Positions 1 through 11,343 of a stretch of DNA of 64,000 bases are shown piece after piece; the stretch's first letter is position 1; each line of letters begins with the position of its first letter. Origin of the DNA: Tridacna crocea (taxonomy: Eukaryota; Mollusca; Bivalvia; Cardiida; Cardiidae); the NCBI GenBank assembly GCA_943736015.1, contig OX031062.1:59756962-59820961 (forward strand), given 5' to 3'. A program made the translations under genes and the position numbers. Below the pieces are notes generated by a model, which ran no database searches, was not told where the DNA came from, and worked only from the letters and a program-made list of their open reading frames with translations.

Positions 1-504
1 AAAGTTTGACAATATAGCTGGATGGATCCTTCAAGTTGTTGACGTTTACTTTTGTGTTTAGCAATATTTGTTACTCGCGATGCTTGTTCTTTTGAGATGG
101 TTAAAACACGTAGGTCTTGCCTTTTATGCAATTGGTACGATTAAACATGTAAACCTGCGCGTTGCTCCACATGTATGGCAAAACGCCGGCGATTCCATGT
201 ATAGATTTAAAAAGGGTGAAAATCGAACTTTAAATGATGCTAGAAGAGACCTTTTATTTTCTTGGCGGTACAGTTTCATCACTGGGGCCATTCACAGTCC
301 AGTTTTAGTTTCATTCTTCACATGGAGGACATAGAAAATGACACAACTTCTGATTGGCAAAAGCATTTGGTTTAGCCAATCAGAAATTGTGTAACTTCCC
401 ATTGTAGAAAATTGTTGAAAATTAGACTTCGAAAATTCTTCAGCGTATACTGACCCTTAAACATAAAATTAGCCCTACATCAATTTTCTCTTTTATACGT
501 TCAG
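1..504. other. Intron upstream of first visible NIT-GC exon
   Basis: No exon can be supported here although the 5' part of the NIT domain must lie upstream. The only structure seen is a small foldback at 341-392. Confidence 0.5.
341..392. repeat. Short foldback (ACACAACTTCTGATTGGC arms)
   Basis: ACACAACTTCTGATTGGC is followed about 16 bases later by GCCAATCAGAAATTGTGT. A related arrangement recurs at 28431-28484 in a Rap1 intron, so it is a dispersed small element. Confidence 0.6.
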
Positions 505-647
505 AGCAATCCCCGAGAGGAGTTCCGCAGCAAAGCAAACCTCATGTCCTTCATCACTCAACATCGAGCGTCCTTGAACCCCAGCACAGTCGACATCTTT
601 GAAGAAATCAACTTTTACAGTGGCATCACTAGAGAATTCCTGGAATG
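505..647 (+). CDS. NIT-GC exon: middle of NIT domain
   Basis: Acceptor TTCAG at 500-504 and donor GTTAGA at 648. Reads [16 protein letters not shown]... to ...GITREFLEW. It is 143 nt and leaves a 2-nt codon that the exon at 1822 completes as Trp. Helical composition fits the NIT fold. Confidence 0.8.
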
Positions 648-3600
648 GTTAGAACTTTGGCTCATTGAGATATAATCATATTTATTACTTGATACTGTTC
701 CTGGCCGTTTAAATAGCTCTTTGACTTCCAAGTTTCCTTTTACCCATTACCACTCAATCCCTACTTTTGACGCCCCTGAGAAAGAAGCCTTTAGAAAACA
801 TTGTGGGAAAAGGAGAAAATGTTTTCTACCCTTCACAAAACAAACTTCAAATTTTCAGTCACTTTTATGTTGTCGTCTGCAAATGCTTTCAATTTGGACC
901 AGTCTAAAATATTGTCGTTTGGTAATGGGTTAAACAAAAAACTAAGGGGTATCACATGTGGTTGCCAACGCTCGGCTGCGGGTACTTTTTGTGGAAATTC
1001 TTTGTCAAAAGATTATAATATTTGTCTCAAAAAGGTGATAGTTCCCTGTCCCGCTGGTAAGGATTCCCCTTGTGACAGTGAACAACTAATCCAAGTTGGA
1101 AGTAACTATCTTCCTCGACGTGTACTTCGAACACTTAACCCTTTATCACATGGCAAAATTTAAGACCTATCCAAATTTAACCCATTACCAAACGACAATA
1201 TTTTAGACTGGTCCAAATTCAAAGCATTTGCAGACAAAATAAAAATGACTGAAAATTTGAAATTTGTTTTGTGAAGGGTAGAAAACATTGTGGGAAAAGG
1301 AGAAAATGCTGGTTACCAGCATTTTCTCCTTTTCCCACAATGTTTTCTAAAGGCCTCTTTCTCAGGGGCGTCAAAAGTAGGGATTGTGTGGTAATGGGTT
1401 AAAGCACTTTCAACGACAATTTCATAGTGGCTCGAATGTCTGAATTTTTCTCATGATGATAGTTAATAAAACTTTGGCCAACGCTCTCGTTCCGGAATGG
1501 AATAGCAGAGGTGGCCATACAAAATATTGATTGAAAAATTACAAAAACTTTAAGAAAATCCTAACTTTAATGTTACCTTAGTCTTTGAGTACTTTTGCAA
1601 CTTTGATTTTAGTACCACCTTCATTTAAACTTCAAAAACCTAACTTAAACTTTCTGTTAGGCAAAATCTGATTAGCCTGGCATTTTCTACAGACTCTGAA
1701 CTAAAGTATTATATCGGTCTTCAGTAATACATGCGACGAGAAATAAAAGAAAATTAAGTGCACACTTATTTATGGATCTGAGTATATTTCAGGCGCCATA
1801 CTTCAACTACGTGTATTTCAGGCTGGTAGAAAACATCAAGGGCTCTGGGTTTGGATCTATTTGGAAGACTCTCGTTGCCTACCAAAAGATAACGCGCTGT
1901 AAAGAAGACATCGGGGTGGAGCGTGCCTATGGGGCCATGTTCTACGCTACAGGGAACTTTGAGAAATGGATCGATTACGAATTCTTCAATGAGAAAATTC
2001 ATGACTTCAAATACAACTACAAAACGGCTGTCTTCTACTCCGACATTGTTGTTCCTCTACACACCGAGGAGGTAAACGAGATCAAGTCGACTGGTTTAAA
2101 CATTACAGAGATAATATTCGCCTACAGGTTTGAAATACAAAGTCACGAACTGAACGTCTCGTACCAGTCTATAGAGAAAGCTAAATGGTTCTTCGACAAC
2201 ATCACAATCTATCTTGACTCACTGTTACAGATTCAACTGAAAATAGCAGCAAGGATTTCGTCAGAGGTGGACGATGTCTTGTCGGAACTTTTTCTCAAGG
2301 TGTGTTGTATTTTACTCGTTATGGGAGATAACTAACAGATTGAACAGAGGCATTGCCTTGTCCTGTATAATACATGTTATTATGAATATGAGCCATGTTC
2401 TGGCAAGAGGAGGCTATCTCCGTGATTAGTGGTGCAAAGCAAGATATCACATACGCCTACAGGTACATTTGGATTCATAATATTCATATTTATCCTATTA
2501 AACTTTAGGTCAATTTGAAATGCGTTGAAAATTTTCTGGAGAGAGGTCACATTTTCATTGTGTTCTTCATAAATCATATGACAAAACCATGACTCTACTT
2601 TAGACTTTAACTTTTTACGAAACAACATAATTTTAGACCTTAGAGAGTATTTGTAGACAAAAATTCGAATGTGGTTACCATTTTCTCCATCTTCGACATA
2701 GTTTTCAAAATGATTTTTCATCAAGGCTGTTTTTACGCGGGATTAACACAATGTCTTAAATGGTGCAAACTTACAAACTTCTCGTCCAAAACCAGATGGC
2801 CCAGAGTTTAAATATTTGTCATGTAGTATCATCACGTGGACCTCTACGAAGTTTGGCCAAGTGATGCCCTTGGCGAAAAAAAGTTTAACCCGCTATAATG
2901 TGCACTATTTCAGAAACAACAGAGTTGTTTTTTTGGCGCCATTGATGTTATAAAATCAATATTTTCTTGTTCTTATATTTTGATAAAGACTGCCGTGTAC
3001 GCCCTGATGGTTGTTGTTGTCATTGCTATGTGTCCAGTGATCATGTTCACGGCCAATGGACTGTCCTCGGACATTCAACTCTACACACTGACCCTTGTGG
3101 AGAAAACAAAGGAACTTAACATAGAAAAGTACAAAACGGAGACCCTTCTGTATCAGATGGTACCCACGTCAGTCGCTGAGAAGCTGAAAACCAGCACACA
3201 GGTAAGTCTTTCTGTGTTATAAAAAGGCCATCCTGATAAAAGCATAACTGACACGCTAACATTTTCTGACGATCGCAAAGGGTTAATATCAGAAAAGTGA
3301 AGCTTTTAGTAATGTCCAGCGTTCTGAACAGCCAGTTGCTCTTAGTGGGATGTGGGTTGTGACGCGCTAGTCCTTTCGGCGCAAAATGATCTATGTCGTG
3401 CAGAACTTGTTGTAATGGATAGACCTTTATTGCAGATCGAGCCTGAGTTTTTCAAGTCTGTCACAATCTTCTTCTCCGATATAGCTGGTTTCAACAGGAT
3501 TACTCTAGCCGTCGCTCCCATGGACCTTGTTCGAATCCTCAATGGTTTATACACGTCGATGGACGATATCATTGACAAATATGATGTTTATAAGGTGGAG

Positions 3601-6481
3601 ACGATCAACGACTCCTATGTCGTGGCCTCAGGTATTGACTAACTGAACTCTCTCTCTCTCTCTCTCTCTGTTTTTCTAAAAATTGGAAATCACCTACATG
3701 TATTGCAAAAATGAAGGTACAGGTACTCTGAGAACGTTGTCTTTATCAAGGTTTTGTATATTGTATTCGATCTATGCTCTATCTTAAAGAAAACACAGTC
3801 ACTATACATGTACAGTTTTACGTTATTATTTTAACCTTTACTGAGATTCTGCTCTCCATGCATACTCGTAACATAACAGGTACACATAATTAGCACCTTA
3901 AACATTTGCCTTGGTTCTTGTACATAGCACATTTGTCGCTTGACATTTTCAGGTTTGCCAACAAGAAATGGAATTAAACACGCCCCGGAAATTGCGTCAC
4001 TCGCACTTGACATGCTCAGTATGATGCGCAACAAAACGTTCCCATGCCCGTCTGCGTCTGCAAACTACAAGATACAGCTAAGAATTGGAATAAACACAGG
4101 TACATGTATCAGACCAAAGCTTTTCTCGGTTGTCCATCGTGCCTTGTCACACAAATTCGAAAGACATTGAAAAAGTATCCCTAAAAGATTCGATACGGCC
4201 GGAGATGCCTTGAACAGTTTTTCAACTTTTCCTGTATGAGGAACATGTCAAGGCATCTTTAATTGAAATTTTGTATGATGACTTGTATCATTATTAAAGT
4301 TATAAGACTTCTTCGGATACGTTACCATAAATTATTCCTCGGTTTTCTATCTTTACCGTTCTTTCTGTTCTCAAAGAAAAAGAAATCAATTTATTATTAT
4401 TAACGCAATCACAGTTAACAAAATTGTTCTAATGAGTCCACAGTTATGGAGTGACTTGCTCGGCAGCCTATGATACGTCATGGCTATGCTTTCGACTCCC
4501 TTTTCACAGAGTCTGGCTAATTCATTTCCAGGTTCCTGTATGGCGGGTATCATAGGCACGGTGATGTTACGGTATTGTCTGTTTGGTGATACCATCAACA
4601 CGGCCTCCAGGATGAAATCTTACGGACATCGTAAGTAACCAGCATCTAATGCGTCAATAATCTCTTAGATTGTTAGTGTCGTATCCTCTATATTTTTTAC
4701 AAATATACTACTCAAACTTTGATAGGGATCACTTACATTTTTCTGTATGGGTTTATATGTTACAGCAGTTGTACATAAACTCTTTACGATACTAAATTCT
4801 AGATCTGTCCAAGTTGAAAGCATTTGCTGACCAAAACCTAAGTGCAAGTGCACTATGATGTCTGTTATAGGGTAGAAAACATCGTTGGAAAGGAGAAAAT
4901 GCTGGTATCCAGCATTTTTTCCTTTCCAACGATGTTTTCCAAAGGCTTTTTCCTTGGTATCTTTAACAGTCGGCATTGTGAGGTAAAGGCTTGAAGATCA
5001 TTTCCACTGGTCATTTTATTGATCGGTGTAGCAATGTAACACATTGTAAAAGCATACATGACACATGCCACATATAGATTTAAAATGAATCTTTTAACAA
5101 ATTATAACAAATTTTGAGTAGTATACAATCTGTACCTTTGCTAGAATGTGTTTTTTCCTCTGTTTTATGCCAATGCTATATTCTCTCCTTCACTCTCTAC
5201 CAGCCAGCAAGATCCACATCAGCGAGTCCACACACAACGCCTTGACTAAAATCGGAGGTTTCCGAATGAAATTCAGAGGCACCATCGATATCAAGGTAAC
5301 GATTACTTTTTAAAACGTAAGGCCTCTATCTGGTGCCAGTGACAAATCAAGGTGTTGAGAACGCTGGAGTGGTATTTGTCAAGGAAGCCATTGTGTGGAA
5401 TCAATAATTTGAAAGAAAAAGAGAAAAAACTGTTCAAATACTGACTTGAAAGTCAGTCTAGTAATTAAATGAATACCTTTTGGTTGAAGGGAGAGTACTC
5501 ATGACAAAATAAAGATTGTGTATTGGTGGTCTCCCATTGACCTTAAGGAGTCAGGAGTTACGTCCCTTAAAAGAAGGGTACATGATAGGAAGCGAGAGAA
5601 TTCGTGTAAATATATTGAACAAAATGAAGTTTGTACCTGAAAACTATGATTTTGAAATATCTTTAGCGTTCACATTAAATTTCAACATAACAATCAATTA
5701 TTTAGATCTATAAGTATCCATGCCGAATCAAATAGAGTAGCGTGCAATCATGGTATGAACAAGTTAGTGGACGAACTGGTTTTGGAACAAAAAAGTTTGG
5801 GACCAAGCGATCATTAGACGAATTTTGTATCAATGCGCTAATATAGAAGGCTACGAGTGAGAAAAGGTATTTTCGATTAAAAAAAATATAATTTCTACGA
5901 TCGATGTGCATTTTAACATGTCATTTTCAATCATATACCTGAATGCTACCGGCAGAAAACTCAGGAAAATTGAGTATATTAGGTTTATTTCCGTCAGCTT
6001 TGTCTTTGAACATTATCTTCAAAATTCAATACTGAACTCATTGCGGTATTGTCCTCGACAAATTCCACAAAAACGTGTTGCTTGCTGAGTATGATATTAT
6101 AGACTATTCCAGTCGCAGAAAGATTGAGTTGCATAGTGCTTGAATTTGGCTTATTCCGGCCAAAAAAGTAGAAAAAAAATAACTAACTGAGGCTGTTTAT
6201 TTCAGGGCAAGGGTATGATGAGGACATTCTGGATTCTGCCATGCTGGGAGGACGAGGAGGACACACATGAGAGGAACGATGAGGACAGCCTTATGCCGGG
6301 AGAGCTCATGCGTTATTCTGACGTCAAAATTCTGTGTAACAACAGTGGATTTGCGAACGCAAATGACGTAGCTAACTCGTCTAATAATAGAATCGGCGTG
6401 TGGAGAGAGGAAGATGTGTTCCTTGAGGGCGGGCTTCAAAATGACCCTGCTAAACTACAGACTGGGATACATCAGTGCTAG
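505..6481 (+). CDS. NIT-domain receptor guanylate cyclase (3' eight exons, 5' end outside window)
   Basis: A membrane guanylate cyclase making cGMP from GTP. Exons join in frame: 505-647, 1822-2299, 2989-3201, 3436-3631, 3953-4099, 4532-4630, 5204-5295, 6206-6481 (1644 nt, 547 codons plus TAG). Order: C-terminal part of an extracellular NIT (nitrate/nitrite-sensing type) domain, one transmembrane helix ([18 protein letters not shown]), a dimerisation helix with the family motif [20 protein letters not shown], then the catalytic domain. Both metal aspartates are present ([15 protein letters not shown]), as are the GTP-selecting Glu and Cys ([13 protein letters not shown]) and the transition-state Asn/Arg (NTASRM), so it should be active. 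The usual TIGDAY is TINDSY here. There is no kinase-homology domain, as in the invertebrate NIT-GCs reported as nitric-oxide-linked cyclases in annelid photoreceptors. The upstream exons with the first membrane segment and the rest of NIT are not in the window. Confidence 0.9.
738..933 (-). mobile_element. P-A palindromic TTAA element, one arm missing
   Basis: Both ends are present but the palindrome has collapsed: the left arm runs from GGAGAAAATG directly into TTTTCTACCC. Lies in the NIT-GC intron 647-1822 and faces the next copy in inverted orientation. Confidence 0.85.
1177..1402 (+). mobile_element. P-A palindromic TTAA element
   Basis: Complete 226-bp copy with TTAA at both ends and an intact palindrome centred on GCTGGTTACCAGC; same NIT-GC intron. 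Confidence 0.95.
1822..2299 (+). CDS. NIT-GC exon: C-terminal NIT domain
   Basis: Acceptor TATTTCAG ends at 1821; donor GTGTGT at 2300. The protein has the NIT hallmark stretches WKTLVAYQ and [16 protein letters not shown], then the helix leading to the membrane. The acceptor at 1821 rather than 1792 was chosen because only it keeps frame with the preceding exon. Confidence 0.85.
2989..3201 (+). CDS. NIT-GC exon: transmembrane segment and signalling helix
   Basis: Acceptor ATAAAG ends at 2988 and donor GTAAGT is at 3202; 71 codons, phase 0 on both sides. It encodes a 20-residue hydrophobic helix and then the cyclase-dimerisation linker ([16 protein letters not shown]). Confidence 0.88.
3436..3631 (+). 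CDS. NIT-GC exon: catalytic domain, metal-binding part
   Basis: Acceptor TTGCAG ends at 3435; donor GTATTG at 3632. Contains [12 protein letters not shown] (first metal Asp) and [14 protein letters not shown] (GTP-selecting Glu, second metal Asp). Confidence 0.92.
3650..3670. repeat. (CT)n microsatellite
   Basis: About ten CT units in the NIT-GC intron directly after the exon ending at 3631. Confidence 0.9.
3953..4099 (+). CDS. NIT-GC exon: catalytic domain, central part
   Basis: Acceptor TTTTCAG ends at 3952; donor GTACAT at 4100. Encodes [20 protein letters not shown] to [11 protein letters not shown], the conserved centre of class III cyclases. Confidence 0.92.
4532..4630 (+). CDS. NIT-GC exon: catalytic domain, purine-selecting Cys
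   Basis: Acceptor TTTCCAG ends at 4531; donor GTAAGT at 4631. Encodes [20 protein letters not shown] and NTASRM, carrying the guanine-contacting Cys and the catalytic Asn/Arg. Confidence 0.93.
4775..4994 (+). mobile_element. P-A element with altered, symmetric arms
   Basis: In the NIT-GC intron 4630-5204. The arms read ATCGTTGGAAAGG and CCTTTCCAACGAT where most copies have ATTGTGGGAAAAGG, so both arms carry the same changes. The end TTAAs are worn. Confidence 0.85.
5204..5295 (+). CDS. NIT-GC exon: end of catalytic domain
   Basis: Acceptor TACCAG ends at 5203; donor GTAACG at 5296. Reads [19 protein letters not shown], the conserved distal cyclase helix. Confidence 0.9.
6206..6481 (+). CDS. 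NIT-GC terminal exon: last cyclase strand and acidic tail
   Basis: Acceptor TTTCAG ends at 6205. [10 protein letters not shown] is the conserved GKG..TFWL ending of cyclase domains. About 80 further residues, acidic and Asn-rich, lead to TAG at 6479. I recognise no domain in the tail. Confidence 0.9.
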   Translation, partial: GKGMMRTFWILPCWEDEEDTHERNDEDSLMPGELMRYSDVKILCNNSGFANANDVANSSNNRIGVWREEDVFLEGGLQNDPAKLQTGIHQC

Positions 6482-6525
6482 ACTGGGTTCTCGCGATATT
6501 TTGGTGTTTGGTGAACATTTTACTC

Positions 6526-6790
6526 TTAAGTCTATACAAGATGACAAAACTTTAAAAATAGTCTTGTCCAAATCGAAGGTTTTTGCAGACACGACATATT
6601 CAAAATGGTGTAAATCATGGGATTTGTCTCTGATATTTGTATAAAGATATGTGGTTGTCATATCTAGCGCGACAATGGGGAAAGGAGAAAATTCTGGTCA
6701 CAAACATTTCATTTTTTCCCCACATTATTATCAAAAAAATTTTTTTTTCTTAGAGTCCTAAAAACACGGGAGTTTTTTGGTAAAGATTAA
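6526..6790 (+). mobile_element. Decayed P-A element after NIT-GC stop codon
   Basis: TTAA ends and recognisable GACAAAAC, TTTGCAGAC and GGGGAAAGGAGAAAATTCTGG stretches; the palindrome is degraded. Probably in the NIT-GC 3' untranslated region or just past it. Confidence 0.65.
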
Positions 6791-6811
6791 AAGCGCGAAA
6801 TAAATCAAATA

Positions 6812-6993
6812 TACAGTACAACCTGTATCTAGAGACAACTCAAGGGAAGTGCTAAAATTGGTCTCTTACAGCAGGTGGTCTTTAAATACAGGTTATATTA
6901 GGTAATGTAAGAAGGGTTGTTGTATCAGAACAGTGGTCTCTTAAAGCAGGTGACCTCTTAATACAGGTGGTCTCTGACACAGGTTTAACTGTA
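6812..6993. mobile_element. Short TIR element, mariner-like TA target
   Basis: Left end TACAGTACAACCTGT and right end ACAGGTTTAACTGTA are inverted copies, CAGT..ACTG flanked by TA. Inside are repeats of GGTCTCTTA.AGCAGGTG. About 180 bp and non-coding. Confidence 0.6.
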
Positions 6994-7003
6994 CTTTATC
7001 CAC

Positions 7004-7233
7004 TTAACCCTTTAGCAAACAATCCCAGGTTTTCACGACCTCGATATATAAGCCTTTTGAAAACATCGTGGGAAAAGGAGAAAATGCTGGTAACCAGCAC
7101 TTTCTCCTTTTCCCACAATGTTTTCTACCTTGCTAAAAACAAATTCCCAAATTTTGATTTACAGTTATTTTGTTGCCTGCAAGTGCTTTCAATTTGGACC
7201 AGTCAAAAGTTTTGTCGTTTAGTATAGGGTTAG
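7004..7233 (-). mobile_element. P-A palindromic TTAA element
   Basis: Full-length copy starting TTAACCCTTT; palindrome nearly intact (GCTGGTAACCAGC centre). Confidence 0.93.
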
Positions 7234-7340
7234 GAAAGAATACACATACTTTGCGTTCTAATTTCATTGGTATCATTACTGAACTATTCCATGGACAACG
7301 GACAGTTTGAATCCAAGAGTAGACTTCGAGTTCTGTTGTT

Positions 7341-7568
7341 TTAACCCATTACCACACAATCCCTACTTTTGACGACCCTGAGAAAGAAGCCTGTAGAAAA
7401 CATTGTGGGAAAGGAGAAAATGCTGGTAACCAGCATTTTCTCCTTTTTCCACAATGTTTTCTACCCTTCACAAAACAAATTTCAAATTTTCAGTCACTCT
7501 TATTTTGTTGTCTGCAAATGCTTTAGATTTGGACAAGTCAAACATTTTGTCGTTTGGTAATGAGTTAA
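7341..7568 (-). mobile_element. P-A palindromic TTAA element
   Basis: Complete 228-bp copy, TTAACCCATTACCACAC to TTGGTAATGAGTTAA. Confidence 0.95.
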
Positions 7569-8479
7569 GCCATATCAGGGTTTTCCCTGACTCCTTGGCC
7601 CCTCTCTTTCATTTTTTTTAAATCTGGACCCTATCTCTTTTTTTTTTTCAGTGGTTCTCTTAAATTTTGCTTTTTTTATTTATATGAATGTAGGTCAAAT
7701 GATCCCGCATACTGTTCTAGAAAGGTGGTCTAATCTCCATCTGCAATGTCTACAAAGGCAATCAAAGTTTTGAATAGTCCTATAAGGGTTAAAAGTTACC
7801 AAAGCATCAGTATTTTGTGACAATATATGTATATATAAACTTTCTGTCTATTTTACCTTTTATTTGTAAACGTTTCTCTTTGTTACCCGTTGTCTATGGT
7901 CTTAATGTCAAACTTCAGAGACCAATTCTTTCAATAAAACATTTCGGCCAATCATAGTAATTGTTTCAAAATTATGAATAACCGATCACAGAACAAGCTC
8001 ATGGTTTAACGACACTGGGAGAGAAGGCTTTTGAACACAGACAATGTACAAAAGCAAAAAATACTGGTGAACCAGCATTTGCTCTTTTGTTACACTGTTT
8101 TCTATCCATTTAAGGACATGTTTCATCACCTAAGCAAAACTTTACTAATTTTCGTCTTTAACTGCTTGCAATGTGTGTAGATCTAATTTTAGAAAACAGA
8201 ATAATCAAAACCATGCTCTGGAAAAAGGGTTTTTAATGGATCTGCATGATGCATTATAACAGGCAAGTCTTCACGTGATTACGAATCCGCAAAAAAAAAA
8301 TCTTCTAAATTGTATAACAACCAACAGAATCTTTTATTATTCTGCAAAGAAATTTCTCGTGATCTGATTGGTTAACATGCCGGTAACATATATCATGTTC
8401 CCCGGCAAAAACCATGTAAAACCAATTTCCCTTTTGAGTGCCCCGTAAATATCACTACACATGCAACACAACATCCAAA
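7569..8479. other. Intergenic stretch
   Basis: No gene supported. A worn palindromic element lies at 8006-8205; the rest is AT-rich unique-looking sequence. Confidence 0.5.
8006..8205 (-). mobile_element. Decayed P-A element
   Basis: Starts at TTAACGACACTGGGAG. The centre TACTGGTGAACCAGCA and outer GAACACAGACAATG/CACTGTTTTC arms are still recognisable. The right end is lost. Confidence 0.5.
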
Positions 8480-8623
8480 ATGGCGTCGTCGATCGATCAC
8501 CAGTCTGCACATTTATGCACCAAACTGAACGCTTTAGTGACGTCAGTTTCCAGTGATGTCAGAACTGTGGCACACAGAAGGGAATTTCTATTTCATCAGC
8601 ATACTCGATTCGTTAAATTATAA
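8480..8623 (+). CDS. Possible first coding exon or small ORF, unrecognised
   Basis: AAAATGGCGTC resembles a strong metazoan start context and the following 47 codons are open (MASSIDHQSAHL...). Local base use is CpG-rich, with TGACGTCAG inside, unlike the surroundings. No good donor or homology is seen. It could be chance. Confidence 0.2.
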   Translation: MASSIDHQSAHLCTKLNALVTSVSSDVRTVAHRREFLFHQHTRFVKL

Positions 8624-8683
8624 AACAGGAAAAATTCGCTTAACGTGCTTTGAAGGGGTAAAACTTTGCAGTATAATAAATTC

Positions 8684-8793
8684 GTTGTACGGTCAGGTAG
8701 CAGGGGACTTGGAAACTTGCTTACGGCTGGGGCGACATGATTAACCACAGCCGTGAACACGTTTCCAAGTATCCTGCCACCTGATCGTACAAC
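8684..8793. repeat. Foldback (inverted repeat, ~47-bp arms)
   Basis: GTTGTACGGTCAGGTAGCAG... pairs with ...CTGCCACCTGATCGTACAAC at roughly 85% identity around a short loop. Confidence 0.7.
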
Positions 8794-8900
8794 TAATACA
8801 GGTACGCTGTCCTTTGAAATGAAGAAAATTGGACAATAGCAAAAAAGTTTCGATCTAGGTCAGCTTACCTTTTGCAGATGTACTGTACTAGGCCCCTATT

Positions 8901-9361
8901 TCACATAGTATGGCTCTTTCTTTTCTGGTAAATACTCGATTTAATAATCAGAATCCTCTTTGGACTGTACGGTTTGTCCACATAGTCAAGGAAACCTGCC
9001 CCGTGGCGGTTGCCTTGGGGCGCTACAGATGACCTGTCAACCAGTCCTCTCCATCCTTCCCTGTCCTCCGCACGTTTAACCGCCTCGCTCAGCTTCAATC
9101 CTGTCCATTCTGTGATATTATCTTCCCATCTTTTCTTCTGTCTTCCTGTCTTTCTTCCCCCTCTGACAGTTGCCTGGAGCACTGTCTTGGCAAGCCCCTC
9201 TCCTCTTGTTACGTGACCGAACCATTTTAGTTTGCCCCTCTTGATTGTGGTGAGAAGATCTTCATAGGGACCAATGGCTTGCCTTATTCTGTTTTTGACT
9301 TCGTCATTGGTTATATGGTCTTTGTAGGAGATGCCAAGCAGTCTTCTGAAGCATCTCATTC
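8901..9361 (-). pseudogene. 3' fragment of non-LTR (LINE) retrotransposon ORF
   Basis: Minus-strand reading contains MRCFRRLLGISYKDHITN, KRGKLKWFGHVTR, LAKTVLQATV and GGRKTGRQKKRWEDNI, the conserved C-terminal tail that follows the reverse transcriptase in many animal LINEs (RLLG...WFGHV...GRQ..RW). The upstream RT domain is absent, as in typical 5'-truncated copies. I do not assign a clade. Confidence 0.8.
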
Positions 9362-9588
9362 AAGAGGATACAGGCCTCAGAAATGATACATAGTCAAGGG
9401 TTAACTTTAATAACAACGTGGCGAGTTGAAAAGAGCTGTGTCCAGGACAGGTTGGCAAATGATCAATTTATACACAGGTGCCAGAATCTTTTAATCATTT
9501 CAAATTCTTTAAAGAAAATATTTCGTCAAAACAATGTATAATTTCGTCCGTGAGTCTTGTAAAATGTATTTCTTTCCTTCCTGTTCAC

Positions 9589-9681
9589 TTAACTCTCCAC
9601 CACGCAGTCCTGACTTTTAACGACCCTGGAAGAGAAGCCTTTTGAAAACATTGTAGGAAAAGAAGAAAATGCTGATTGCCA
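9589..9681 (-). mobile_element. P-A element, left fragment
   Basis: TTAACTCTCCACCACG through GAAAATGCTG; broken at about the palindrome centre. Confidence 0.75.
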
Positions 9682-10565
9682 TTAATTCCATGAATTTCTT
9701 ATAGAATTTCATATACATGAATTTCGTATAAAACTTTACGTAAAACCAAGCTATAGGCTGTTTCCAAAAAAAAACTAGTCCAGACAAAGATCAGTGGTGA
9801 TGTGAAAAAACACTGTCGCAATGGCTAGATTACCAGTCCTCGCATAGTTTGGCTAGGTTTAGATTCGAACTTAAGAACCCTTGTTTATCTGGTGACTTCA
9901 CCGACCAATTCCAAATGCATCTAAAAAAAGTTGTGCCCTTGGCGCTAATCAACTTCAGGTACTGATCATCAGTCCTGAGTCCTGACAGCACTTTTATTAT
10001 TTTGATCACCAGGGTGTTACTAATCTTTAGAAGAATATTTCCGGTTATCGTTTTGATTTCGCTTCATTGTTGTTATCGTGGGACTGGTCTAACTCTCTTC
10101 TTATTTTTTTATCCACAAGGAGAAAGAATAAAATGCTTTTGCGTTTCTGTAATTTTCATGTTGAAAGATTCATAACACACGAGATTTCGTTCATAAATAC
10201 ATAATTTTCGAGGGAAGTTCTCTTTCGTATTTTTACCACGTTCTCCTTTGTAGAGAGTATCACTGTTTTTCGGTTTGCTTTGCGCTAGAATCAAATCGGG
10301 CCCAGTATATAGGAAAGTTCATTCTGCGGGTTTGTAAGAAAAGCATGCGGCTACAGTTTGTTCTGCAGCTATGTACTCCTCTCTTCACTGCTTTTCTTCT
10401 CTGGGGGAAAACGTAAATAGCAAATGTGAAATTTGCTATGTCAAATGACTAAAAGTTAAAGGTTATTTATGTCTGATGATTTCAATGCAAAAATTTCATC
10501 CCAGATTACTGCAACAATAATCGGGTTTATACAACCATTTCACACCAGCTACAACAAAAAGTCCT
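9682..10565. other. Intergenic stretch
   Basis: AT-rich; I see no coding exon, RNA gene or repeat I can support. Confidence 0.5.
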
Positions 10566-10777
10566 TAAAACTCTTTACCACACAATCCCGATTTTTAACG
10601 ACCCTGAAAAAGAAGCCATTTTAAATTATTGTGGGAAAAGAAGAAAACCAACATTATCTCCCCTTCCCACAATAATTCTTCTCTTCGCAAAAGCAATATC
10701 AATTTTTAAGTCACGTCTATCTTGTCGTCTGCAAATGCTTTCAATTCAGACTAGTCTATAATTTTGTCGTTAATTAA
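10566..10777 (-). mobile_element. P-A element (worn)
   Basis: Left end worn; right end GTCGTTAATTAA. Shares its right TTAA with the next, oppositely oriented copy. Confidence 0.8.
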
Positions 10778-10992
10778 CTCTTTACCAGACAAAAAATATT
10801 TTTAGATTAATCGATTTGAAAGTATTTGCGGGCAACAAATTAGGTGTGGCTCAGCTATTTTCTTTAAAGAGATAGAAAACGTGGGGAGAAGGAGACAAAT
10901 ACTGGTTAACAGATTTTTCTCATTTTTCCACAATATTTTCAATAGCTTTTTTCAACCTCCTTAAAAATCGGAATTATGTTGTAAATAGTTAA
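10774..10992 (+). mobile_element. P-A element (worn)
   Basis: TTAACTCTTTACCAGAC to ATAGTTAA; palindrome eroded (CTGGTTAACAG). Joined to the previous copy at a single TTAA. Confidence 0.75.
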
Positions 10993-11017
10993 TAAATGTT
11001 CCCAGTATATTCCCATG

Positions 11018-11046
11018 ACGACGACGACGATGACGATGATGATGAT
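11018..11046. repeat. GAY trinucleotide microsatellite
   Basis: Run of GAC/GAT units in intergenic DNA. Confidence 0.85.
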
Positions 11047-11343
11047 TTAGATAGCGGTATTGGTGGTGATGACCACCGTTTCATTTCTTAACTCAGTACA
11101 TTCTGTTGCTGGAAATATTTTGCTGGATCTATTGCAATTGATTTGATCCTATGAACATTGAATACAAAGGCAGAGAGTGACTGTCTGTGTACATTTATGC
11201 ATATTCTCAAGAAATACACAGTACAACTTTTCAGCCATATGCTCATTATACTTTTTAGACAGCAAAGATTTCAAATCAAATTGCTATAGGGGCTCTTTCT
11301 CCTATCCACACCTAAACAAGCTATTTACAGATATACCTTTACT

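Noticed and set aside
68-334. Coding exon upstream of the NIT-GC exon at 505
   Set aside because: Open for 88 codons but without NIT-like sequence or a convincing donor; not needed for frame.
2380-2724. Minus-strand ORF in a NIT-GC intron
   Set aside because: AT-rich intron sequence, no homology, no start or splice context.
8901-9359. Host gene with WFGHV motif
   Set aside because: The motif series is the standard C-terminal tail of non-LTR retrotransposon proteins.
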